This document shows, piece by piece, positions 1 through 5,247 of a stretch of DNA of 11,623 nucleotides. The notes below the pieces were generated by a model. The model was not told the origin of the DNA. It did not search any database and saw only the letters and a program-made list of their open reading frames with translations. Every line of letters starts with the position of its first letter. Within the stretch, counting starts at the first letter, position 1. Position numbers and translations under genes: made by a program. The stretch is from contig CALZFY010000068.1 in NCBI GenBank assembly GCA_945786935.1, positions 1 to 11,623 on the forward strand, read 5' to 3'. The stretch is from HGM12587 sp945786935. Lineage in GTDB: Bacteria > Bacillota > Clostridia > Lachnospirales > Lachnospiraceae.

Positions 1-67
1 ACGCCACACCGACGAAATGCAAAGCATTTTGGAGGTTGGCTCTGAACAGTTTCATGTTTCCATACAC

Positions 68-1027
68 TTATCCTATGACTATATTTCTCGACTCTCCGTG
101 TAAGAATGCCTTAATATTCTCTGTCACCTCATCCACGCAGCGCTGTCTTGCTTCCGAAGTAGCCCACGCGGTATGTGGGGTAATGAGAAGCTTCTGGCTG
201 TCCTGGATTTTTAACAGGGGGCTTGTGATGGGCAGCGGTTCCACACATAATACATCAAGACCTGCTGCACGGATCAAACCTTCTTCCAGAGCCTTCACAA
301 GATCTTCTTCTACCACGATCGGGCCTCTTCCCACATTGATAAAGTAAGCACTTCGTTTCATTTTTGAAAATGCTTCATAGTTCATCATCCCTCTGGTAAA
401 TTCATTTAAAGGGGCATGAACCGTTAAGATATCCGCTTCACTTAAAAGTGCATCAAAACTCACCTGTTCATAGGAAGTCTCATAGGTTTTTCCCGAAGCA
501 GAATAGCAGATGACCCTACATCCAAAGGCTGTGGCGATCTGTGCCACCTTTCTTCCGATGGCTCCCATGCCAATGATTCCCCAGGTCTTTCCTGCAATCT
601 CCGGATAGATCATATCCACACAGGAAAAGCAGTTGCTTTTGCTGTAGGTGCCATTCTTCACATAATCATCGAAATATCTTAATTTCTCTACCAGATAAAA
701 CAGCATGGCAAAAGTATGCTGTGCCACAGAGTCAGTTGAATAGCTTGGTACATTGGCTACGCTGATACCCTTTGCATTGGTATAGTGAAAATCCACATTG
801 TTGGTTCCTGTGGCTGTCTGGGCCACAAATTTCAAATTCACTGCATCTTTTAACGTATTCTCATTTAACGGCAGTTTATTAGCGATAATGATATCCGCAT
901 CCCCAATATGCTCCCCAGCATTTTCCACGGTGGTAGCTCCGTATACACTCACCTCGCCCAGCTTCTCGATTTCCGACATATCCACGTCCAGTCCCAGGCT
1001 GTCCCGCTCTAAGATACTGATTTTCAT
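68..1027 (-). CDS. D-2-hydroxyacid dehydrogenase (NAD-dependent, glycerate dehydrogenase-like)
   Basis: Predicted cytosolic NAD(P)H-dependent oxidoreductase that interconverts a 2-keto acid (hydroxypyruvate, glyoxylate or similar) and its D-2-hydroxy acid. The 319-residue length is typical of the family. The nucleotide-binding Rossmann motif GMGAIG is at about residues 153-158. The catalytic trio is present: Arg in NVGRGP (R234), Glu in VEPLP (E263) and His in TPHTAW (H285). The N-terminal lid carries ATGTNNVD at about 72-79. I place the start at 1027, because GGGAGGAAG lies about 7 nt before that ATG; an in-frame ATG at 1051 has no good ribosome site and would add eight residues. The gene stands alone, with its own promoter and no partner enzyme beside it. 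Substrate cannot be read from sequence; glycerate/hydroxypyruvate is the best guess from overall resemblance, and another 2-hydroxyacid is possible. Family assignment is secure. Confidence 0.93.
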   Translation of the reverse strand: MKISILERDSLGLDVDMSEIEKLGEVSVYGATTVENAGEHIGDADIIIANKLPLNENTLKDAVNLKFVAQTATGTNNVDFHYTNAKGISVANVPSYSTDSVAQHTFAMLFYLVEKLRYFDDYVKNGTYSKSNCFSCVDMIYPEIAGKTWGIIGMGAIGRKVAQIATAFGCRVICYSASGKTYETSYEQVSFDALLSEADILTVHAPLNEFTRGMMNYEAFSKMKRSAYFINVGRGPIVVEEDLVKALEEGLIRAAGLDVLCVEPLPITSPLLKIQDSQKLLITPHTAWATSEARQRCVDEVTENIKAFLHGESRNIVIG

Positions 1028-1120
1028 AAGTTTCTTCCTCCCAAAAATCATTAGGAAAAGCTTTATTCTCTAAGGATTTCCATATGTTATTTCTATGTTT
1101 ACAACATTCTATCATACCGA

Positions 1121-1149
1121 ATTAAGTTTTTATAGTGTATATCTGTCAA
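1121..1149 (-). promoter_or_regulatory. Sigma-A promoter of the dehydrogenase gene
   Basis: On the minus strand a perfect -35 TTGACA (1149-1144) is followed after 17 nt by CTTAAT (1126-1121), a 4/6 match to TATAAT. Transcription would start near 1114 and give a leader of about 85 nt. The good -35 and poor -10, with two near-identical repeats around them, suggest a regulated promoter. The assignment is by inspection only. Confidence 0.55.
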
Positions 1150-1175
1150 AACCACCATACGTTTTTACAGTGTAT
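1126..1175. repeat. Pair of 15-bp direct repeats around the dehydrogenase promoter
   Basis: GTTTTTATAGTGTAT (1126-1140) and GTTTTTACAGTGTAT (1161-1175) differ at one of 15 positions and start 35 bp apart. The second contains the odd-length palindrome TACA-G-TGTA; the first has one mismatch in it. One copy covers the -35/-10 spacer and the other lies just upstream of the -35, as expected of tandem operator sites for a dimeric regulator. The regulator is not in the window and I do not recognise the site. Confidence 0.5.
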
Positions 1176-1194
1176 CATGATTGCCCTTATCACA

Positions 1195-1240
1195 TAAAAC
1201 AGCGGAACAATACAGGGAAAATTCCCCATATTATTCCGCT
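1195..1240 (-). terminator. Rho-independent terminator downstream of pgi
   Basis: Inverted repeat 1201-1212 / 1229-1240 (AGCGGAACAATA on the plus strand against TATTATTCCGCT). On the minus-strand RNA the single mismatch becomes a G-U wobble, giving 12 continuous pairs. A further GGGGAA/TTTCCC pairing sits in the loop, and a GUUUU run follows at 1200-1196. It lies about 120 nt after the pgi stop codon. No comparable U-run follows on the plus strand. The rest of the 1052-1358 gap holds the dehydrogenase promoter and repeats and one copy of a 26-bp motif; I see no gene there. Confidence 0.75.
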
Positions 1241-1324
1241 TAAGTTTACTTTTGATGTCTAACCCGACAAAGAAAAATCACGAAGCTTTCAAAGACAATC
1301 TCCATAGCGCTTTGCATGATCTTA

Positions 1325-1350
1325 TGAAATTTTGCCCGGCTCTAAACAAT
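1325..1350 (-). repeat. 26-bp extragenic motif, copy 1 (second copy at 4229-4254)
   Basis: This 26-bp stretch, 8 nt downstream of the pgi stop codon, matches 4229-4254 at 20 of 26 positions in the same orientation. Five of the six differences are transitions. Shared cores on the plus strand are ATTTTGCC and AACAA. A weaker relative sharing GGCTCTGAACA lies at 38-48, just after the dehydrogenase stop. It could be a dispersed intergenic repeat or chance; a genome-wide count would decide. Confidence 0.35.
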
Positions 1351-1358
1351 TACACGAA

Positions 1359-2939
1359 TTAGATATTTAATAAATCGCTGTACTCTTTTAATGCTCCATC
1401 TGTTTCATGTGCAAGTACGCGTTTTGCAAGTACCTTACCAAGCTGTACACCTTCCTGGTCGAAGCTGTTGACATTCCATAAGAAGCCCTGGAACATGATC
1501 TTGTTTTCAAAGTGAGAAAGAAGTGCTCCCATGGAAGCCGGTGTTAACTGATCACCGATGATGATGCTGGATGGACGTCCGCCTTCAAATTTCTTATTCT
1601 TGTCTTCGTCATCCTTACCACAGGCAAATGCCACAATCTGAGCCACCACGTTGGCGCAAAGCTTCTGCTGGCTTGTGCTTCCCTGAATCACCACATCGCT
1701 GCCGCACTGGTTGTTCTTAAATCCGATGAACTGTAATGGCACGATGTCTGTTCCCTGATGGAGAAGCTGATAGAAGGAATGCTGTCCGTTGGTTCCCGGT
1801 TCACCAAAAAGTACCGGTCCTGTGACATAGCTAACCGGTTCTCCGAAACGGTTTACGGATTTACCATTGGATTCCATATCTGCCTGCTGTAAATGTGCAG
1901 GGAAACGGCTCAGTGCCTGGGAATATGGCAGCACTGCTGTGCATCCGTAGCCTAATACATTTCTCTCATACATGCCGATGATAGCATCCAGCATTGCAGG
2001 GTTTTCCAGTAAGTTTTCATTTTTCGCAAGCTTGTCTTCTGCTGCTGCACCGTCTAAGAACTGTGCAAATACTTCCGGTCCGAATGCCAGAGATAATACG
2101 GCACCGCCTACTGCAGAGGTAGAGGAGAAACGTCCTCCGATATAGTCATCCATGAAAAATGCTGCCAGATAGTCATCACTCTTAGCCAGTGGTGAGGTTT
2201 CACTGGTAACTGCTACCATATGTTTGGAAGCATCCAGTCCTGCATTTTTGAGAGCATCCTTTACAAAGGATTCATTGGTCAAAGTTTCCAATGTTGTACC
2301 GGATTTGGATACCAGTACGAACAGAGAATGTGCCACATCAATAGAATTTAAAACTGCTGCAGCATCATCAGGGTCTACATTGCTGATGAATTTTGCTTCC
2401 ATCTTGTGGGTGCCATTCTGTTTTGCCCAGTTTTCCAGTGCAAGATAAATAGCACGGGGACCTAAATCACTTCCGCCGATACCGATCTGTACAACGGTTG
2501 TAAATTTTTCTCCGTCTGCATTGGTGATTTCCCCAGCATGTACCTTATTTGCAAATTCAGCGATCTTTGTCTGCTGTTCTACATAAAATGCACGCTTGTC
2601 TACGCCGTCAGCTACCACTGCGTCTCCTAACTGTCCACGGGTCAGCTGATGAAGTACAAGACGCTTTTCTCCTGTGTTGATCACTGCACCATTGTAAAGC
2701 TCTTTGAATTTTTCTGTAAGCTCTGCTTCCTTCGCAAGAGCTGCCATTGCTTCTAATACGCAGTCGTCCACCTGCTTTGCAGCATAGTTATATACCATAC
2801 CCTCAGCCATAGGAACGCTGTACGCTTTTACACGCTTTGCACCCTCTTCTCCTGACATCACCTGTGCAAGCTTTACCTTTTCTACTTTTGCAAGTGCTTC
2901 ATAGGATGAAAGTGTATCTAAGTTCTTCCAATTTACCAT
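1359..2939 (-). CDS. pgi: Glucose-6-phosphate isomerase
   Basis: Cytosolic isomerase that interconverts glucose 6-phosphate and fructose 6-phosphate, joining glycolysis with glycogen and sugar-nucleotide synthesis. The 526-residue protein has two SIS folds. Motifs seen: IGIGGSDLG (152-160), phosphate loop SKSGTT (211-216), signature IGGRFS (267-272), catalytic Glu in MESNGK (E356), His in NGQHSF (H387), and the C-terminal signature FDQEGVQLGK with Lys502. The GEPGTNGQHSFYQLLHQG block and the length mark it as the long PGI form found in proteobacteria and eukaryotes, not the roughly 450-residue form common in Firmicutes. The start at 2939 is chosen because GGAGG lies 7-8 nt before it; an upstream ATG at 2954 overlaps that ribosome site. 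It is a single-gene unit with its own promoter and terminator. Confidence 0.97.
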   Translation of the reverse strand: MVNWKNLDTLSSYEALAKVEKVKLAQVMSGEEGAKRVKAYSVPMAEGMVYNYAAKQVDDCVLEAMAALAKEAELTEKFKELYNGAVINTGEKRLVLHQLTRGQLGDAVVADGVDKRAFYVEQQTKIAEFANKVHAGEITNADGEKFTTVVQIGIGGSDLGPRAIYLALENWAKQNGTHKMEAKFISNVDPDDAAAVLNSIDVAHSLFVLVSKSGTTLETLTNESFVKDALKNAGLDASKHMVAVTSETSPLAKSDDYLAAFFMDDYIGGRFSSTSAVGGAVLSLAFGPEVFAQFLDGAAAEDKLAKNENLLENPAMLDAIIGMYERNVLGYGCTAVLPYSQALSRFPAHLQQADMESNGKSVNRFGEPVSYVTGPVLFGEPGTNGQHSFYQLLHQGTDIVPLQFIGFKNNQCGSDVVIQGSTSQQKLCANVVAQIVAFACGKDDEDKNKKFEGGRPSSIIIGDQLTPASMGALLSHFENKIMFQGFLWNVNSFDQEGVQLGKVLAKRVLAHETDGALKEYSDLLNI

Positions 2940-3018
2940 GTGATAATCCTCCATAGATTTTATTAGATCGTAAGGGCAAATGTTTTGTCCTCTTACTTAC
3001 AGTAGTTCTATGAAGATG

Positions 3019-3047
3019 ATTATAACCTCAAACGAATGTTTATGCAA
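3019..3047 (-). promoter_or_regulatory. Sigma-A promoter of pgi
   Basis: On the minus strand TTGCAT (3047-3042), 17 nt, then a perfect TATAAT (3024-3019). It begins 4 nt beyond the stop codon of the upstream small gene, so pgi is expressed independently. The leader would be about 70 nt. Confidence 0.8.
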
Positions 3048-3050
3048 CTT

Positions 3051-3362
3051 TTAACCGAAAAATTCACTCATCATTTCCTGTAAAACCGCCATTTCCTTAG
3101 GATCTACACTCCCCTGATTTCTCACCGCCTTTTCTGTTTTTACCTGAGGTTTTGGCTTTTCAAATTTCACCACGGGAATGTCTGAGCTTCCCTTTTTTAC
3201 TTCATCTTTCAGCTTATTTAACTGCTCTTTTTTCTGGCTTCGAAGCCGCAGCGTTTTCTTTAAAAGACCGTTGGTGCGAAGTGACAGCAGCAGTAAAAAG
3301 AAAAGCTCCGCCGCTATGAAATATCCCACCAGATCCTTCATCTGTATCATCTGTTCCAACAT
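3051..3362 (-). CDS. Small single-pass membrane protein, unknown function
   Basis: 103-residue protein that I do not recognise. A hydrophobic segment at about residues 10-28 (VGYFIAAELFFLLLLSL) is followed by a strongly basic, Lys/Arg-rich stretch (about 29-57) with coiled-coil character, then a Lys/Pro/Val linker and a short acidic C-terminus ending in SEFFG. The basic flank predicts an N-out, C-in orientation with most of the protein cytoplasmic. The start at 3362 has AAGGGGG 7 nt upstream, but those bases are the 3' arm of the mtnN terminator and the ATG directly follows its U-run. Alternative ATGs at 3350 and 3341 would still keep the helix. It may be expressed by read-through from mtnN, or from a weak promoter inside the hairpin loop (TATGAT at 3402-3397 with a poor -35). 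It looks coding because the frame is long, has one clean helix and fits snugly between mtnN and the pgi promoter. Confidence 0.65.
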   Translation of the reverse strand: MLEQMIQMKDLVGYFIAAELFFLLLLSLRTNGLLKKTLRLRSQKKEQLNKLKDEVKKGSSDIPVVKFEKPKPQVKTEKAVRNQGSVDPKEMAVLQEMMSEFFG

Positions 3363-3420
3363 AAAAAAGCCCCCTTACCGTACAATGTTTGTCCACATCA
3401 TACCGTAAAGAGGCTTTTTT
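3363..3420 (-). terminator. Terminator of mtnN overlapping the next gene's ribosome site
   Basis: Arms 3401-3420 and 3363-3382 with an 18-nt loop. As minus-strand RNA, 19 of 20 positions pair, two of them by G-U wobble; in plus-strand RNA those two would be mismatches, so the hairpin belongs to the minus strand. It ends in UUUUUU immediately before the ATG at 3362. The AAGGGGG in its 3' arm is also the only good ribosome site for the small membrane protein. The run of A in the 5' arm could also give some termination in the plus direction. Confidence 0.8.
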
Positions 3421-3455
3421 GAAATGAAAAATATGTCGCTGTCTTTCGTCAAATT

Positions 3456-4154
3456 TTACAGTTTGCGAATCATTTCCTCGGTGAGTCGTACACTGTGTAA
3501 GATTGCCTGTTTCTCAAAGGTTGGGTAATCCATTTCAGCACTATTGTCTGCCTTGTCGGAAATGGCACGGATGATCACGAATGGTACCTTATTTAACCAG
3601 GCTGCCTGTGCAATGGCTGCACCTTCCATCTCAGTGCAAAGTCCGTCAAAGTTTTCCTTAATGCGATCCTTTATCTCACTGCTTGCCACAAACTGATCTC
3701 CGGTCACGATCCTTCCGGTAAATGCATGAATTTCCGGATTCACCTTTTCACAAGCTTCTTTTGCCACTTTCACCATGGTCTCATCTGCCGGGAAGGCGAA
3801 GGTCTCCATTCTTGGAATCTGTCCCAAAGGATAACCAAACTGGGTGGCATCCATATCATGCTGCAGGGCTTCTGTGGAGATCACAATATCCCCGATATCA
3901 ATTTTTGCATCCAAGGATCCTGCAATTCCTGTGTTGATCACCATCTTCACATCAAATACATCCACCAGGATCTGGGTACAAAGTCCTGCATTCACCTTTC
4001 CGATCCCGCTTCGAACGACCACCACTGGTTTTCCCTGCAAAGTTCCTTTATAAAATTCCATGGAAGCCTTTTTTAAGACTCCGCTGATCTGCATCTTGTT
4101 TTTTAAGGCTGCAACTTCCTCTTCCATTGCGCCGATAATACCAATTACTGCCAT
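3456..4154 (-). CDS. mtnN: 5'-methylthioadenosine/S-adenosylhomocysteine nucleosidase
   Basis: Cytosolic N-glycosidase that splits adenine from methylthioadenosine and S-adenosylhomocysteine, by-products of polyamine synthesis and methylation; it feeds the activated methyl cycle. The 232-residue length is standard. The N-terminus GIIGAMEEEV carries the catalytic glutamate (E11-E13 cluster). NTGIAGSLD (74-82) forms the ribose/purine pocket. TGDQF (151-155), EMEGAA (175-180, ribose-binding Glu) and the catalytic Asp in AISDKAD (D200) are all present. The start at 4154 follows GGAGAG at a spacing of 6-7 nt. It has its own promoter, and a terminator lies 36 nt after the stop, so it is mostly monocistronic. 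No luxS or other methyl-cycle gene is adjacent. I looked for a SAM or SAH riboswitch in the roughly 100-nt leader and did not see one. Confidence 0.95.
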   Translation of the reverse strand: MAVIGIIGAMEEEVAALKNKMQISGVLKKASMEFYKGTLQGKPVVVVRSGIGKVNAGLCTQILVDVFDVKMVINTGIAGSLDAKIDIGDIVISTEALQHDMDATQFGYPLGQIPRMETFAFPADETMVKVAKEACEKVNPEIHAFTGRIVTGDQFVASSEIKDRIKENFDGLCTEMEGAAIAQAAWLNKVPFVIIRAISDKADNSAEMDYPTFEKQAILHSVRLTEEMIRKL

Positions 4155-4228
4155 CTGATCTCTCCTTCACTTTGTCATCATGTTTTAGAGCCAGTCTCCT
4201 AAATGCCTTATACTTTACGCCTGTTTCC

Positions 4229-4254
4229 TGATATTTTGCCTGACTCCGAACAAC
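4229..4254 (-). repeat. 26-bp extragenic motif, copy 2
   Basis: Same orientation as 1325-1350 and 20/26 identical to it. This copy falls right after the -10 of the mtnN promoter, in the start of its leader, whereas copy 1 follows a stop codon. The differing contexts argue against a shared terminator role. Confidence 0.35.
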
Positions 4255-4259
4255 TACTG

Positions 4260-4288
4260 ATTATAAAGGATTTTGTCACTTTCTGCAA
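4260..4288 (-). promoter_or_regulatory. Sigma-A promoter of mtnN
   Basis: On the minus strand TTGCAG (4288-4283), 17 nt, then a perfect TATAAT (4265-4260). This gives a leader of roughly 100 nt before the mtnN start. Confidence 0.8.
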
Positions 4289-4326
4289 ACAATAGATGGT
4301 AAGAAGAGCATACTTTTTCTTGACAT

Positions 4327-4354
4327 GAAAAGGCGGAGCTTATAAAGCCCCGCC
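4327..4354 (-). terminator. Terminator, minus strand, in the gene-poor stretch
   Basis: Stem 4347-4354 / 4332-4339 (GGCGGGGC with GCTCCGCC in minus-strand RNA, one G-U pair, two further A-U pairs closing the loop), followed by UUUUC at 4331-4327. It would end any minus-strand transcript coming from the secreted-protein gene, implying a 3' region of about 340 nt after that stop codon. It also separates that unit from the mtnN promoter. Confidence 0.65.
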
Positions 4355-4428
4355 CCGAACCTGTTAATACTTATGTTTCTTTTATCAAAGCATAATTTGG
4401 ATTAATACGGAAATGAGTTCTGCTTTTA

Positions 4429-4461
4429 CCCTTTGTTAAGGGGGAACTAATCGATAGTTCC
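4429..4461. repeat. Two adjacent perfect hairpins
   Basis: CCCTT/AAGGG stem at 4429-4442 (4-nt loop), followed directly by GGAACTA/TAGTTCC at 4443-4461 (7 bp, 5-nt loop). Neither has a proper U-run, so they are not obvious terminators. They are part of a hairpin-dense stretch running to about 4670. Confidence 0.5.
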
Positions 4462-4489
4462 TAAAAGTTTTGTTAATTATTAATTGGTT

Positions 4490-4654
4490 TCACTTTTTGT
4501 TGGATGTTTGCTTTTCCAACTTTTTTGTTTTTGATAAAAATTCTGTTTGACCCTTCGATTTTTGGGAAGAAATCTTTGGGCCTGCTGCGTCATCGCAGAA
4601 TGCGATGAATGTACTGTACCCCCAGTACGCTGGTTTTTGATGCTGTTCTGTCAT
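4490..4654 (-). CDS. Doubtful 54-codon ORF, or decayed repeat element
   Basis: An open frame from ATG at 4654 to TGA at 4490 encodes 54 residues: it begins MTEQHQKPAYWGYSTF, has IAFCDDAAGPKISSQ in the middle, and ends in a Lys-rich tail (KTKKLEKQTSNKK). There is no convincing ribosome site before the ATG. Two perfect hairpins and part of a third lie within it, which is more typical of a structured repeat than of a gene. The peptide wording feels familiar to me from scattered short hypothetical proteins in Lachnospiraceae, which would fit a dispersed element; that is an unverified recollection. It would be co-transcribed with the secreted-protein gene 43 nt upstream. Confidence 0.25.
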   Translation of the reverse strand: MTEQHQKPAYWGYSTFIAFCDDAAGPKISSQKSKGQTEFLSKTKKLEKQTSNKK

Positions 4655-4670
4655 GACTTAGAACATCAAA
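4590..4670. repeat. Cluster of three consecutive hairpins
   Basis: Hairpin 1: TCATCGC/GCGATGA, 4590-4596 with 4602-4608, 5-nt loop. Hairpin 2: GTACTG/CAGTAC, 4611-4616 with 4623-4628, 6-nt loop. Hairpin 3: 4636-4641 with 4665-4670 plus GTTCT/AGAAC (4645-4649 with 4660-4664), around a GTCATGAC palindrome. The first two stems are perfect and almost abutting. Together with 4429-4461 this makes most of the gap at 4355-4696 structured. It may be a REP-like element or a structured 3' UTR/small RNA of the secreted-protein transcript. I see no other gene between 4155 and 4696. Confidence 0.5.
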
Positions 4671-4696
4671 TGAATTGTTTTGGTTACCTTAAGACC

Positions 4697-5179
4697 CTAT
4701 GGGAAATAAATCGGGTTGGTAACACTGTCTGTGCATTCTGTAGTACCGTTATGGGTTACAGAGTGGACTGCTAAAACTCTGTAATAATAACCACCATCCA
4801 CAGGAATATTTGAAATTCCTTTTGCAAGCTGATATACATTGTTTGCTGAGTAGGAATAGGTCTTATAAGTGCCATATCCTGTTGCATAGGATTTAGAACG
4901 CTCCAAATACAAGGTCAGTCGCACTGTGTCAATGGTTCTGGTTGCATTGGTGTTACCAGAAATATTCACATGACTGCCATCTTCTCTTGTAATGGATGAA
5001 GCTCCACTTGCAAGATATGCACCACGAAGGTCTACCTGCCAATCATCACTTGCAAAATCTTCGTTAGCGGTATAGGTATGGCTTACCTTTGGATAGGTTG
5101 TTTCCTGTGCAAAGGCATTCATCTGAAAACATCCTAAAAGCAGTGCCATACTAAGTAGCAAACTCAATAATCTTTTCAT
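4697..5179 (-). CDS. Small secreted beta-rich protein, unknown function
   Basis: 160-residue exported protein. The N-terminus is a clear signal peptide: MKR, a Leu-rich core, then NAFA before QETT, a good signal peptidase I site after A24. A cysteine at position 17 (LLLGCF) could be read as a lipobox, but it lies early and the AFA site fits better. The mature part is rich in Ser, Thr, Tyr and alternating hydrophobics (RLTLYLERSKSYATGYGTY, then YYYRVLAVHSVTHNGTTE), which suggests a beta-sandwich. It resembles, from memory, the small secreted clostridial proteins annotated DUF6147; this is not certain. The start at 5179 has AAAGGAGAG upstream; an in-frame ATG at 5242 would destroy the signal peptide. 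It follows the anti-sigma candidate by 68 nt in the same direction, with a perfect inverted repeat in the gap. A regulated product of the neighbouring sigma factor is plausible but inferred. Confidence 0.8.
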   Translation of the reverse strand: MKRLLSLLLSMALLLGCFQMNAFAQETTYPKVSHTYTANEDFASDDWQVDLRGAYLASGASSITREDGSHVNISGNTNATRTIDTVRLTLYLERSKSYATGYGTYKTYSYSANNVYQLAKGISNIPVDGGYYYRVLAVHSVTHNGTTECTDSVTNPIYFP

Positions 5180-5199
5180 TGGCTTTCTCTCCTTTCTTT

Positions 5200-5230
5200 C
5201 GTATTTATAAGTACTTACACTATAAATACG
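5200..5230 (-). promoter_or_regulatory. Perfect 10-bp inverted repeat before the secreted-protein gene
   Basis: CGTATTTATA (5200-5209) and TATAAATACG (5221-5230) are exact complements around an 11-nt centre. The dyad begins 17 nt after the end of the anti-sigma candidate and ends just before the AAAGGAGAG ribosome site of the secreted-protein gene. It may be an operator or an AU-rich mRNA hairpin that affects translation or mRNA stability. There is no U-run, so it is not a terminator. Confidence 0.5.
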
Positions 5231-5247
5231 ATTGAGAAACAAAAACC

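Noticed and set aside
15..29. AAATGC/GCATTT hairpin just after the dehydrogenase gene as its terminator
   Set aside because: Only 6 AT-rich pairs with a 3-nt loop and no U-run on the minus strand; the real terminator may lie outside the window.
3726..4076. 116-codon open frame on the plus strand
   Set aside because: Entirely antisense to mtnN, whose catalytic motifs are intact; no ribosome site.
4155..4259. Possible SAM or SAH riboswitch in the mtnN leader
   Set aside because: The leader is only about 100 nt and I could not find the paired elements of the SAM-I, SAM-II or SAH types.
4547..4774. 75-codon open frame on the plus strand
   Set aside because: No ribosome site. It runs antisense through the hairpin cluster and into the end of the secreted-protein gene, and the peptide has no recognisable pattern.
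4697..5179. Lipoprotein call for the secreted protein from LLLGC
   Set aside because: The cysteine lies within the hydrophobic core, followed by FQMNAFA before QETT, which fits signal peptidase I better; left as a minor alternative.
4697..5242. Longer start (5242) for the secreted protein
   Set aside because: It would place 21 charged residues before the signal peptide and starts in the inverted repeat; the ATG at 5179 has a strong ribosome site.
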